Positions 36,250-45,381 of a DNA stretch of 64,000 nt are shown here, piece by piece. The first letter of the stretch is position 1. Each line of letters starts with the position of its first letter. A program made the translations under genes and the position numbers. Source of the DNA: a candidate division KSB1 bacterium. GTDB taxonomy: Bacteria > Zhuqueibacterota > Zhuqueibacteria > Thermofontimicrobiales > Thermofontimicrobiaceae. Where the stretch lies: positions 1-64,000 of the forward strand of contig JAPDPQ010000012.1 of NCBI GenBank assembly GCA_034506395.1. Direction: 5' to 3'. The notes beneath the pieces were generated by a model that made no database searches, was not told the DNA's origin, and was given only the letters and a program-made list of their open reading frames with translations.

Positions 36250-37640
36250 TCGATATGTGCTCCAAAGCTAAATAACCCGTCTGAGGCGAAGATCGCTGGC
36301 GATCCCAACCACGGCTGGGATCGAATGATTTCCAGCTCTTCCGGCTCGATGCAGATGATAATTTCTAGCTCCTCAGACAACCACATTTGTTCTAAAGTCA
36401 AGCATGATTCCCAGATTCCTCGGCTGTAATTCTCCAGGGCTTTCATTTGTTCAAGAGTGATAAGTCTCGGTCGCAGTGCAATTTTGATCGGCCCTAACAA
36501 ATAGGTGAACTTCTGATCCAACGCCATTCGCTGTTGCTCTTCAATGGCCTGGCGAACGATCGCTGGGTCAGTCCCCAAGATCATCTCGTTGATGATGCGA
36601 GTCGCTTCTCGGACCGTTTGATCCGATCGCAACACCGCCAATGGTTGAACGCCGCCGCCGCTCCCCACATTGGTCGGAACTTTGCCGAACCGTCCCAAAA
36701 AGCCGTAGAGACCATCCTGACCAAACAAGCAGCGAAAATCGGTCTGATTCTGATACAGTTTTATCGTACCAGTCTCGGGGTCCATATCTGGCATCAGTTC
36801 GGACCAAAGGCTCAGCGGGATCTTCTCCTGAACGATGTAATCGTTGTAGCCACCGTTTTTCAAAGCGCGTTCGATGATGTCATCAACATTGTTGTGAATC
36901 CCGCCCACGGCGACACCTTTGCCTGAATAACCGCGCTCTGGTTTCAGCACGAGGCGCTCCCAATTCAATCGGGTCCATTCGACGAGATCGTTGATCACCT
37001 CCCCATTCGGACCAGTGGTCTTGCGCGGATAAAACTGCCGCGTCCATGGTGTCCGTCGGATGATTTCTTCTGGGAATCGAGAAAAATAGCGGGGGTCGGT
37101 CAAAACCTCGAAGAGACCTTTGGAATTGATCGGCTCGGTCCCACGAGGGTTGATCACCTGTCCATTTTTAACGGCGTGCAGTAAAGGCCGCAAGTTATGT
37201 TTACGATGCAGTTCTAATAGCACATTGGTGTTGAAATCGATAAACATCAGTGCCACATCTTTACCGCGCCATTGGACGCTGCCATTTTTCAGCTCTAGCT
37301 CCTGCGGGGCCATGAGCGCAGCCTGCAATCCATCGATCGCATTGAGATGGTGAACCAGATTCTGATTTTCGGTCACATCCTGAAGCGTCTCTTCCTCAGC
37401 CACGATCGCGATCAGCCCGGAATTGCGTCCTTGGCGTGATCGGTAGACATCCACCAGCATGTTCACAAAGCCGTGCACTGGGATGAGCCACGGATGATCG
37501 AAATCCAGAACCAACTCGGTCTGTGCTTTAAAGTATTTCTCCCAGATGGTTTTCCCAATGCTTTGATTGATCCGTTGGTAATCCCAACCCCCGGGGCTGC
37601 CCAGGTTCCATTCCGAATGATAGCCATTGAAGTTTTCCAT
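36246..37640 (-). CDS. ATP-grasp-like ligase of uncertain substrate (possibly circularly permuted type)
   Basis: A 464-residue protein without signal peptide. LVLKPERGYSGKGVAVGG fits the Lys and glycine-rich loop of an ATP-grasp fold. IVQEKIPLSLWSELMPDMDP fits the segment lining the adenine pocket. FRCLFGQDGLYGFLGRFGKV and NVGSGGGVQPLAV resemble the late strands with acidic/Asn ligands. The order and length recall the circularly permuted ATP-grasp proteins related to glutathionylspermidine synthase. The N-terminal half holds YQRINQSIGKTIWEKYF and VLDFDHPWLIPVHGFVNMLV. The enzyme would join a carboxylate to an amine. It is translationally coupled to the methyltransferase. Assignment is by motif only. 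Confidence 0.6.
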   Translation of the reverse strand: MENFNGYHSEWNLGSPGGWDYQRINQSIGKTIWEKYFKAQTELVLDFDHPWLIPVHGFVNMLVDVYRSRQGRNSGLIAIVAEEETLQDVTENQNLVHHLNAIDGLQAALMAPQELELKNGSVQWRGKDVALMFIDFNTNVLLELHRKHNLRPLLHAVKNGQVINPRGTEPINSKGLFEVLTDPRYFSRFPEEIIRRTPWTRQFYPRKTTGPNGEVINDLVEWTRLNWERLVLKPERGYSGKGVAVGGIHNNVDDIIERALKNGGYNDYIVQEKIPLSLWSELMPDMDPETGTIKLYQNQTDFRCLFGQDGLYGFLGRFGKVPTNVGSGGGVQPLAVLRSDQTVREATRIINEMILGTDPAIVRQAIEEQQRMALDQKFTYLLGPIKIALRPRLITLEQMKALENYSRGIWESCLTLEQMWLSEELEIIICIEPEELEIIRSQPWLGSPAIFASDGLFSFGAHIE

Positions 37641-37667
37641 AGTTGTGCTCCTATAATGACTGTTGGT

Positions 37668-37695
37668 ATAATAAAAATTTCACCTGATTTGCCAA
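37668..37695 (-). promoter_or_regulatory. Possible promoter of the ATP-grasp/methyltransferase pair
   Basis: On the minus strand TTGGCA (37690-37695) and TATTAT (37668-37673) are 16 bases apart, close to the ATG at 37640, which has an AGGAG ribosome site. The leader would be only about 20 bases. The stretch 37641-37892 holds nothing else evident. Confidence 0.4.
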
Positions 37696-37892
37696 AGTAA
37701 CTCTCTCGAACTAATCATGATCGTCTTCTGACATATCACCAAAAAGTTTGACGCGGATCTGGCCTGTGGATGGGGTAGAACTGGCCAGACAATAAGCAAC
37801 TTACGGATTCGGCACGCGGAGATTTATGAATAACAGTACACCGCAAGAAGACAGGATGCGCAAAGATTTTGTGCGCCGCTGCCAAATATTGA

Positions 37893-39524
37893 TTAGCGCA
37901 TTGCAAATTCCAGTGGATTTTCCATTGGGCGATCGAATTGCTGCTGCCTCAATATTGTCTCTAAATCAGCGAAATTTATCTCTCCCTGCTGCAAGCACGT
38001 TTGCACGAAGCTTTTCAAGTTTGACTGGCCAAAGCGATCAAACAGGTCGATGAAGCGGCGCAAGCCGATGGCATAGCACAGTTGATAGCCTGGGTTCAAA
38101 GGGTATTTTCGCACCGAATCGGTTGCCCACTGGGTGCTGGTGCCAGTTTCGATGAGAAATTGGCTCGCTGTGTCAAAATTCATTTCCCCAAGCTGTAGGG
38201 CTAAATCCACCTTGCCCCGCGTTGCGCGCCATAGGCGGCGTTTCGCTAAAAGAAATCGATCCCCAGGCTGGGAAAAAAAGCCAGTGAGACGCATGAGTTT
38301 TTCGGCGAAACAAGCCCAACCCTCATAATAGATCGGTTGTTCGATATGCCGCCGGATCGGCTGCTGCAAATTCCAGCGAAATGTATCTAACAGATGATGG
38401 CCAGGGTAGGTCTCATGCGCGGCAAGCATCCGATACTCTAACAGTCGCTCGCGGTTCTCGGGACCGGAGACTTCGGCGTGATTGACGTAAAAAGTGCCTC
38501 CCGCGGCTGGATGCCTGGCAGTGACCGAATAGCTCGATGCCGTTCGAATGGCAGCGAGATAGCTTGGTACTGGGGCGACGTTCACTGGGCAATCGACGAT
38601 GAGTTCGGATGATATGAGTTTCTTATCTATACAATGCTGAGCCAACTGATTTACCGCATCGCGATAAAGGCCGAGCAGGCCATCCGTCCCGAGAGTTGGA
38701 ACTGGGAGCGAACGAATGGCTAAGCTCCAGAGAGTATGATCAGAGTCCAGTTGCGCATTTGAGATCAGCCCACGCGCTTCTTCATCCATGACGCGCTGCA
38801 TCTCAGCAATCTCGAGATCGAGCGCTTCGTTGGCTTCTTTTAAATCCAAACCTGAATTCAGATGATATTGAACGACTCGTTGCAATAATTCTGACGGAAG
38901 CGCGAAATCGCTCCGTGTCGGCAATGTGAGAAGGTGATCGGCAAAACGTTGCAGCGCTTCTTGAGATCGCTGGAGCTCTGGCACATTGGACTGGAGTGAG
39001 GCGAAATATTGCTGCGTATCCGAAACCATATTGAGGGCGATCTCCCGAAACAAGGTGGGAACATCATCGAGATTTTTCCTGGCCCTATCCAAAAATGAGG
39101 GCAAGCCAACTGCTCGCTCGTGCTTTGCCCCGGGATCAGGGGAACTTATCGCCTCCGCAATTCCCAGATTGGCTAGCATTAAATAAAACGAAGGTTGCCA
39201 TTGCCAAAAACGGATTTCAGCCAATTGTTCGCGCAATGTGATGACGAACTTTTTAAGTAGGGCAAGCTCAATTTGCTCGTTTAATCCCAACGCCAGCGTA
39301 TTCATGGAAGCGATCTGCGTCTCCCAACCGCCGAGTTGCATCACTGTTTCTTGCACGGCTTCAGGAGAAAAATCATCCCACACCTGCCATGATAAATCCG
39401 AAATTCGGATTTGCGGAAAATAGTAGAATTCATCTGATGCACAGGCGATAGGAAAAGCTTGAGCCAAGCTGGTAAAGATCTGATCTGCAATTTTTCTAAA
39501 GGAAGATTCTGGCAAAGTTATCAA
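37893..39524 (-). CDS. DUF885-family metallopeptidase-like protein
   Basis: A 543-residue protein of the DUF885 group, which carries a zinc-peptidase motif. LAAHETYPGHHLLDTFRW gives the HExxPGHH signature, and YYEGWACFAEKLMRLTGFF supplies the following EGWA segment with the third ligand Glu. The N-terminal part is helical. No signal peptide is present (MITLPESSFRKIADQIF), so it is probably cytoplasmic, unlike many family members that are lipoproteins. The peptide substrate is not known. The gene stands alone; the hairpin at 39655-39679 lies in its upstream region. Confidence 0.8.
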   Translation of the reverse strand: MITLPESSFRKIADQIFTSLAQAFPIACASDEFYYFPQIRISDLSWQVWDDFSPEAVQETVMQLGGWETQIASMNTLALGLNEQIELALLKKFVITLREQLAEIRFWQWQPSFYLMLANLGIAEAISSPDPGAKHERAVGLPSFLDRARKNLDDVPTLFREIALNMVSDTQQYFASLQSNVPELQRSQEALQRFADHLLTLPTRSDFALPSELLQRVVQYHLNSGLDLKEANEALDLEIAEMQRVMDEEARGLISNAQLDSDHTLWSLAIRSLPVPTLGTDGLLGLYRDAVNQLAQHCIDKKLISSELIVDCPVNVAPVPSYLAAIRTASSYSVTARHPAAGGTFYVNHAEVSGPENRERLLEYRMLAAHETYPGHHLLDTFRWNLQQPIRRHIEQPIYYEGWACFAEKLMRLTGFFSQPGDRFLLAKRRLWRATRGKVDLALQLGEMNFDTASQFLIETGTSTQWATDSVRKYPLNPGYQLCYAIGLRRFIDLFDRFGQSNLKSFVQTCLQQGEINFADLETILRQQQFDRPMENPLEFAMR

Positions 39525-39654
39525 ACCGTCCTCTGATTAAAAAATATCCCTTCGCATGCGATGAGGAGATTTGAAAAAAGTGAAATGACACTAATGCTGC
39601 ATCGCACTGGTAATCGAAAAAAGCTGTTTGACTAGTTTCTTTAAAAATGAAAAG

Positions 39655-39679
39655 GGCACATTACCGCTCAAAATGTGCC
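39655..39679. other. Perfect stem-loop upstream of the DUF885 gene
   Basis: GGCACATT (39655-39662) and AATGTGCC (39672-39679) form an 8-bp stem around a 9-base loop. On the minus strand it is preceded by GGAGGT and followed by CTTTTCATTTTT. It could be a 5' leader structure of the DUF885 gene or an isolated repeat. The rest of the gene-free stretch 39525-39983 is AT-rich and holds the promoter at 39800-39828. Confidence 0.4.
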
Positions 39680-39799
39680 ACCTCCGTAGCAGTCCAAAGG
39701 ATGTCGAAACGATTGAATGGAGAGATGAAAAGTAGATCGAATATAAACACTTTTTCTAAAAATGGCAAGTAAAATTTATTGAACAAAAATTATTTTTTA

Positions 39800-39828
39800 T
39801 TGACATGTTCCTTGACAAATGGTATATT
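39800..39828 (+). promoter_or_regulatory. Promoter of the small membrane protein gene
   Basis: TTGACA (39800-39805), 17 bases, then TATATT (39823-39828), followed at once by TGGCGC. This is a near-perfect sigma-70 promoter, and TATATTTG also fits the TANNTTTG form of Bacteroidetes -7 boxes. The leader is about 145 bases. Confidence 0.75.
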
Positions 39829-39983
39829 TGGCGCATATCGGAAACTTTCAGCATTGAACTTGTGAGAAATTCGCTTGTTTCATTCTGACGTTGCAACATC
39901 GTGGTAGCGTTTATTTATTGATCAAAGCATGGAACTGATGGCTTATGCTGGAGATTGGGATATTCAAATAACTTGGAGGCATA

Positions 39984-40340
39984 ATGGAGAAGTTGATTGT
40001 TGCATTCGCGCCTGCTTTTGCGGCGGCATTAGGATTACAGCAGCTCATTGAAGTATTGGATCCGATTTTTTTCTGGCTCAAAGAGCGCAAGGGAGCAGTA
40101 TTGAAACCGCTGTCATTCATTGCTGGATTGGTGCTTTCTACTTATGCGGGTCTTCGGGTGTTGAATCATCTGGGCTATGCTGGAGGTGAGATTTGGGACA
40201 TTATCATCACCGCTCTAATTATCAGCAGTGGCACTGAAGGGTTCAATAGCATCTTGAAGTTCCTGGGCTATTCGAAAGAGAAAAAATCGGTCGAGGTGAA
40301 AAAAGAGATGGAAACGCTGGAGAGCGAAAAGCGTCCATAG
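39984..40340 (+). CDS. Small membrane protein of unknown function (holin-like in shape)
   Basis: A 118-residue protein with about three hydrophobic segments (5-21, 42-60 and 70-88) and a charged tail (YSKEKKSVEVKKEMETLESE). The segment IISSGTEGFNSILKFLGYSK is its most distinctive part. Its size and layout resemble phage holins, yet no lysis or phage gene is near. A strong promoter and an ATAACTTGGAGGC ribosome site show that it is a real, expressed gene. Function unknown. Confidence 0.75.
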   Translation: MEKLIVAFAPAFAAALGLQQLIEVLDPIFFWLKERKGAVLKPLSFIAGLVLSTYAGLRVLNHLGYAGGEIWDIIITALIISSGTEGFNSILKFLGYSKEKKSVEVKKEMETLESEKRP

Positions 40341-40472
40341 ATCATTTTCATCTCATGGTGATGGGCAAAAGCCATTTTCAGCAAATTTCATCCCCAAGGA
40401 ATTTCGCGACCAGATGTGCGAGCATCATGATCATTTGATCTGACAAATCGATGGAAGAGTCATAATCGGGGT

Positions 40473-42314
40473 TTATTTGGTCGCTGATCTGGCGCATCGA
40501 AAGCCAATGAAGGATGCCGATCGATCTGGCGTCAGCGAATAGCGGCCGGTAGCACGGGCAGCTTCAGCATGGAATAGAAAGCCTCCGCCTCGCACGGCTT
40601 TTCGGGTTCCAGTGGAGGGACCTGCCGGGTCGTTCGGTGGGCTATTAATGTAATAAGTGCGCAAATACCAATCTGCCACCCATTCTTTTACATTGCTGCC
40701 CATATCGTATGCGCCATAGTAACTGGGACTATCTTTGGTCTGAAAACCATTGTGGTTGCTTCCATTGAAGAAACCGACGGGGGTTGTTTCGTTATCGTAT
40801 GGATCGCCGCTGTCCCAATAATTCGCGCGTGAACTATCGATGTCATTGCCCCAAGGAAACCGACGTTGGTCTGGGCCACGAGCTGCTTTTTCCCACTCCG
40901 CTTCTGTGGGCAAACGCTTGCCATAAAATTGACAATAGGCTTCCGCACCATACCAAGTGACATGAACCACTGGATGATCTTCATAATTCTGTTCTACTAC
41001 ATATTCGCCAGCTTCGTATCTGATCTTCGATTCTTTGGCAGTCAAATCGATGAACCTAGAAATGTCATCTCTACGATCAACGTATTTTTGAAGATACTCG
41101 TTTAAAAAGCGGGCGTATTTCTGGTTGGTTACAGGGAAACGATCGATCCAGAAATCGCTGAGGTAGACTTGATGAACGGGGCGCTCATCAATATCGAAAC
41201 TATCGCTTCCCATTGTAAATTCACCAGCCGGGACAAAAACCATGTCCTCGAACTGATTGGTCACTAAGGCCAAATAGCTATTGGTCAGTCCCTGGCTATC
41301 TTTTGCCTCCAGTGTCACGTGCATGGAACTGAATACCTGAAATTGCCGAACTATGGTATGGGCCCAGCTCCAGCCAGTATCCCAGGTGGAATCGGAATCG
41401 AAGTTCCACCGAAATTGCAGCCGATTGCCGTCCTCATAATCGCCTGAGCCCGAAGCATCGAATGTGACGCGCAGAGGATCTTGAGGGTCCTGGGTATAGG
41501 TGAACTCTGGAAAAGGCCGGGAATAAACGACGATGGACCGAGTAGCCCTGCTCACCCAACCGCTTGGATCCTGAACTTCCAAATTGACCAGCTTTTTTCC
41601 GCCACCGAAACGAAATTGATGCTGTTCCAGTCGCTGAGATGACCAATCGGTATCGAATTGGCCATCCCCGTCCCAATCCCAGCGCAACTGCACGCCCAAA
41701 GGATGGTCGCTACTGCTGGCATCAAATGTGAACATAGTTTCGCCTGCAATCCCGCTGTCTGGCGTTATCTGAAACGCTGCTACTGGCGCGATGGTGTTCA
41801 AAAAAATAGTTGCAGAAATGACAGTCGAAAGGCTACTATCCGGATAGCGAAATTGACAGAAGATCGAGCGTTCGCCGTAATCAGGCGACAAATTCCAAAG
41901 TCTCGTTGGACAAAATGGCTCCCATTGGCCGTCAGCTAAGTCAGGCTGATTGGCTATTTTCATCGAGACGGCCTCAGGAGCAGTAAGTTGCAGTTGAACA
42001 CGGTTCGATCGCGTGTACTGCGATCCATCGTTGATCATGATAGCGATGGGGAGCTGGGAAAAAACGAGAGGTCCAACTGGTTTTGAGCTTGAAGTAGAAT
42101 CATCGAATGGAAGGCTTGGCTTCCGACGGGTGCTATCTTGATCAACTGGCCTGCCGATTAATAGCTCGAATCTTGGGTTGCTGCCGTGATCATTTCCATC
42201 GCTTTGGGCGAGCGGTTCGGCAAAACAATAAAACGGCAAGTGGACGCTTAACAATCGCATTGAACCATAAATTAAAACCCCCAGAATCCCAAGAAATCGA
42301 GCTTTTTTTTTCAT
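40473..42314 (-). CDS. Secreted PKD-repeat protein with C-terminal formylglycine-generating-enzyme-like (SUMF1) domain
   Basis: A 613-residue exported protein. The N-terminal hydrophobic stretch (about 8-30) is a signal or anchor. Residues about 90-175 are beta-rich. Two PKD-like modules follow (about 176-350), marked by DASSSDHPLGVQLRWDWDGD and DASGSGDYEDGNRLQFRWNF. The C-terminal FGE-sulfatase-type domain (about 355-613) begins FVPAGEFTMGSDSFDIDERP and contains FWIDRFPVTNQKYARFL, HPVVHVTWYGAEAYCQFYGK, RLPTEAEWEKAARGP, YDMGSNVKEWVADWY and RGGGFL. The C-type lectin-like fold is clear, but the cysteine pair used by true formylglycine enzymes was not found, so a structural or binding role is more likely. 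It has its own promoter. Confidence 0.85.
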   Translation of the reverse strand: MKKKARFLGILGVLIYGSMRLLSVHLPFYCFAEPLAQSDGNDHGSNPRFELLIGRPVDQDSTRRKPSLPFDDSTSSSKPVGPLVFSQLPIAIMINDGSQYTRSNRVQLQLTAPEAVSMKIANQPDLADGQWEPFCPTRLWNLSPDYGERSIFCQFRYPDSSLSTVISATIFLNTIAPVAAFQITPDSGIAGETMFTFDASSSDHPLGVQLRWDWDGDGQFDTDWSSQRLEQHQFRFGGGKKLVNLEVQDPSGWVSRATRSIVVYSRPFPEFTYTQDPQDPLRVTFDASGSGDYEDGNRLQFRWNFDSDSTWDTGWSWAHTIVRQFQVFSSMHVTLEAKDSQGLTNSYLALVTNQFEDMVFVPAGEFTMGSDSFDIDERPVHQVYLSDFWIDRFPVTNQKYARFLNEYLQKYVDRRDDISRFIDLTAKESKIRYEAGEYVVEQNYEDHPVVHVTWYGAEAYCQFYGKRLPTEAEWEKAARGPDQRRFPWGNDIDSSRANYWDSGDPYDNETTPVGFFNGSNHNGFQTKDSPSYYGAYDMGSNVKEWVADWYLRTYYINSPPNDPAGPSTGTRKAVRGGGFLFHAEAARATGRYSLTPDRSASFIGFRCARSATK

Positions 42315-42384
42315 AACGTTCTGCCCTAGAGATCAGATGTCAATACCTGTTGGATAACCAAAGGCAACATTTGAAAAGCGCCAA

Positions 42385-42413
42385 AATATGGTCATTATTT
42401 TGGGAAATGTCAA
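42385..42413 (-). promoter_or_regulatory. Promoter of the PKD/SUMF1-domain gene
   Basis: On the minus strand TTGACA (42408-42413) and CATATT (42385-42390) are 17 bases apart, followed by TTGGCGC, much like the promoter at 39800. The leader is about 65 bases. The stretch 42315-42620 holds nothing else evident. Confidence 0.7.
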
Positions 42414-42620
42414 GTTAAAATTGTTTAATTTCGACCTTAACGTCCACCACAACTGCCGACTCAAAATCCTGCATAGAAAAATTCAAATCAGGGAAATATC
42501 AGGAAGGATAGAAGCGATTAGGAAATCGGGTTTGGATGATGAAATTGAAGTGTAAAAATCGGAAAATTTGTATGCCTCAAGGGGCGAATCCCCCAATAGT
42601 TTTAGAAATCGTGTGGAAAA

Positions 42621-43628
42621 TCAATCTGAACATTGTTCGACAATGAGCTCTCGTTTTGGAAACAGGCCAAAAAGGCCGCCGGTATGGATGAATAGAATTC
42701 TCTCCTTTGAAGAGAATCTCCCTTTTTCAATTTGATCCTTGAGACCCAAAAACGCTTTGGCGGTATAGACAGGATCCAGGATCAAACCCTCAGTCCGCGC
42801 CAATTCGGTGATAAAGTGAATCTCTTCTGGGCGATTCAATGCGTAACCATCTCCTACATAGCCGTCAATGATCTTAATATCCCTCTCAGAAAGCGAGATG
42901 GGAATTGAGAACCGTTCGATGGCCATGGTAGCGATATGCCGAATCTTTCGCACGAAATAGGCCTCGTCATCGCAGACGTTGAAACCGATAACATCACAAT
43001 CAGGCGCGAACAGCTTTTTACCTAATATCAGGCCAGCCTGAGTGCCGCCGGAGCCGGTTGCGCAAATGATATGATCGAACACAAAGTTTAGCTCAGCCAT
43101 TTGTTTGTTGATCTCGGCCATGGCAGCGACATATCCCATGCAACCTAGCTCATTAGAAGCACCTTCTGGAATGATGTAAGGATGAAAGCCATCATGTTTC
43201 AATTGAAGCGCCAGCTCTGCCATGATCTCATCAACTCGTTTTGAGTAATCCTCAGCAGAGATAAATTTGATTCGCGCGCCGACTAATCGATCCAGTAACA
43301 AATTGCCATCGATTGGGGAATCTGATGAGCCTCGTAACACGAGATAGCATGCCATTCCCAATTTAGCTGCTGCAACAGCCGTAGCACGGGCATGATTGGA
43401 CTGGACGCCGCCGCAGGTGATTAACAGATCAGCTCCCTGGTTTCGAGCCTCGGCAATAACGAATTCCAGCTTGCGGATTTTATTACCTGATAACGCCATC
43501 CCTGTCAGATCGTCTCGCTTGACATAAATTTGTGGGCCGCCCCACTGAACGCAGATCCGATCAAGTTTCTCGATCGGCGTCGGCAAATTGGCTAATCGAA
43601 TTCGATCCGGAAATTCGAATTGTTTCAC
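42621..43628 (-). CDS. D-cysteine desulfhydrase / ACC-deaminase-family PLP enzyme
   Basis: A 335-residue pyridoxal-phosphate enzyme of fold type II. The cofactor lysine is in MALSGNKIRKLEFVIAEA, the phosphate loop is ICATGSGGTQAGLILG, and KRDDLTG, ITCGGVQSNHARATAVAAAK and LFIHTGGLFGLFP are shared with DcyD and ACC deaminase. Both degrade small amino acids to a keto acid, ammonia and, for DcyD, sulfide. The SNHARAT segment is compatible with either. The start is GTG with GGAGGAT eight bases upstream. Neighbours give no pathway clue. Confidence 0.88.
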   Translation of the reverse strand: MKQFEFPDRIRLANLPTPIEKLDRICVQWGGPQIYVKRDDLTGMALSGNKIRKLEFVIAEARNQGADLLITCGGVQSNHARATAVAAAKLGMACYLVLRGSSDSPIDGNLLLDRLVGARIKFISAEDYSKRVDEIMAELALQLKHDGFHPYIIPEGASNELGCMGYVAAMAEINKQMAELNFVFDHIICATGSGGTQAGLILGKKLFAPDCDVIGFNVCDDEAYFVRKIRHIATMAIERFSIPISLSERDIKIIDGYVGDGYALNRPEEIHFITELARTEGLILDPVYTAKAFLGLKDQIEKGRFSSKERILFIHTGGLFGLFPKRELIVEQCSD

Positions 43629-43752
43629 TTTAATATCCTCCTAACATGGAACCCATAGGGGATTATTTGAAGTGGATCACTGCGCTATTTTGATGACAAG
43701 AAATTTATCGCGACGATGCGCAGAGAACGAGAAAAATCCGATCTACTGCCTG

Positions 43753-45267
43753 CTATCTGAAACCTTCGGGCCAGCGAAATCGAATTCCTTTGATGATGGG
43801 TTCAAAAATCTTGTTGACTTTTTTCATATCGTTTTCGCTGGAAGAACCAATCAGCCAAAACAGATGATTTGGCTGAACGATGTAGAGGCGATATTCCCAT
43901 TTCGAGACCGATCCCGATTTGAATTTGGAAATGAACTGATAGCTGTTAGCTCCATCCACAGTGATTTCTTGCTCAGAGAGAAGCTGAAGTTCTGGAAACG
44001 ATTGCTTGAGCATCGTGAGCTCCAATTTTGCCGCAGTGGCCGCATCAATGTCTTTATGCTCCGAAGGAAGCTCCCTTGCCATCAAATCCAGTGTAGTAGA
44101 TTTATCGGTGGTGATAAATTTTTCTTTCAAAAGATAGGGACTTGGAGTTGGATCATGCTGATGCTGCCAGGTGGTTGGAAAATGAATGACCAGCCCATAT
44201 TCAGGGAGTTCGAATTCGTTGATCAACAGCGCCTCCCAGTGAACCATTAAATTCGCGCCCGCATTGGTGAAATGGCCGAAATCCCAAATGCCGATTGGAG
44301 CGAACCAGACTTGACCCTGAAAAATAAATGGTGGAGCGGTTAAATTGCTCTTTGGTTCGATCATAAATCCGTTGCCTTTATAAAAGGCGAGGTGATAATG
44401 ATCCAGATGGCCGAAATAATAGAATGCATCAGCCTGGCCGGAGAATTCCCTGAGCAATTCTTCGGAATCGGCCAAATAAGGATCGGCTGGCAACCATCCC
44501 CAAGAGGGGAGATAAAATTCGGCCCAATTATGGGGTAATTCCGTGTTGGGTTTGGCTAAAAATCCAGTTACCGAGCGTGCTGGAATTCCGACAGCTCGGC
44601 ACAATGCCACAAATGCCCAAGCATATTCAGCGCTGTCGCCGCTGTAATTTCCCTCCAATAGATTTTCATCATTAACGAACAATGCCCTCGTCCCTCGCTG
44701 CGTCACTGGAAACTGAGGCTCGAGATGATCTATCGCCCATCGATAGATATTGCGGACTTTCACCAAAGGATCCGTTGCATGCCGGGTCAAATTCAGGGCG
44801 AGTTGGCTGACTTGTGGTGTCACGTAAGCCAATGAGTCACTATTTACAAATTGGAGCAGATTCTCTGATAATTGACCGTAATCATCAGGCACTTGGTTGG
44901 GATCGAGAAAGTAATCTACTTGATAAAGGTCTGCGATCAAATCGATCGTAATCCGGAACGATCCGCCTGCGTTGCGACTGGGCACCCGCCAGTAAGCCAA
45001 TTGCGATTCTCCGGCGAAATTAGGAATCAATTTATCTGGCTTGGGATGGATGGAGATGAATTGGATATTTCGCTGACTGGAGGAATTGGCCGGGAGCAGC
45101 AGCCAATAGCCTGCAGAACGATCTATTTCTCGATATTCTGCATCGATCATCATTTCAAATGTGTAATTGGCTTCGATTCGTCGCGGCGAATGGTAATGTT
45201 CAGCCGGAAAAATTGGCTTGATGATCATGAAAAGCACCAATGAGCAAAATACTCTGAGCTCGTTCAT
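43753..45267 (-). CDS. Secreted transglutaminase-like protein with Ser in place of the catalytic Cys
   Basis: A 504-residue exported protein (hydrophobic N-terminus to about residue 22). The transglutaminase-like core lies at about 165-270: KVRNIYRWAIDHLEPQF, then GDSAEYAWAFVALCRAVGIP, PHNWAEFYLPSWGWLPADPY. His-246 and Asp-262 stand where the family triad has them. The nucleophile position, 15 residues before the Gly of GIPAR, is Ser-212 instead of Cys. Cys-223 lies 11 residues further on in the helix. The N-terminal domain (25-160) is a beta domain often found before such cores; the C-terminal 150 residues contain SYQFISKFKSGSVSKWEYRL. Activity is therefore doubtful or altered. The neighbours are metabolic enzymes and give no partner. 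Confidence 0.8.
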   Translation of the reverse strand: MNELRVFCSLVLFMIIKPIFPAEHYHSPRRIEANYTFEMMIDAEYREIDRSAGYWLLLPANSSSQRNIQFISIHPKPDKLIPNFAGESQLAYWRVPSRNAGGSFRITIDLIADLYQVDYFLDPNQVPDDYGQLSENLLQFVNSDSLAYVTPQVSQLALNLTRHATDPLVKVRNIYRWAIDHLEPQFPVTQRGTRALFVNDENLLEGNYSGDSAEYAWAFVALCRAVGIPARSVTGFLAKPNTELPHNWAEFYLPSWGWLPADPYLADSEELLREFSGQADAFYYFGHLDHYHLAFYKGNGFMIEPKSNLTAPPFIFQGQVWFAPIGIWDFGHFTNAGANLMVHWEALLINEFELPEYGLVIHFPTTWQHQHDPTPSPYLLKEKFITTDKSTTLDLMARELPSEHKDIDAATAAKLELTMLKQSFPELQLLSEQEITVDGANSYQFISKFKSGSVSKWEYRLYIVQPNHLFWLIGSSSENDMKKVNKIFEPIIKGIRFRWPEGFR

Positions 45268-45381
45268 TGCGGACCTCTATTGTATTTCTGTTTAAAAACG
45301 ATCTTTCCCCGAATCAAGAGCAACGATGATCGTATTGGATTGCTCATGAGGTTACATCGTTTGTTGATTCAGCGGAACGAT

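Noticed and set aside
39984-40340. Phage holin as sign of a prophage
   Set aside because: Only the size and helix pattern fit; no endolysin, integrase or structural gene is present in the window.
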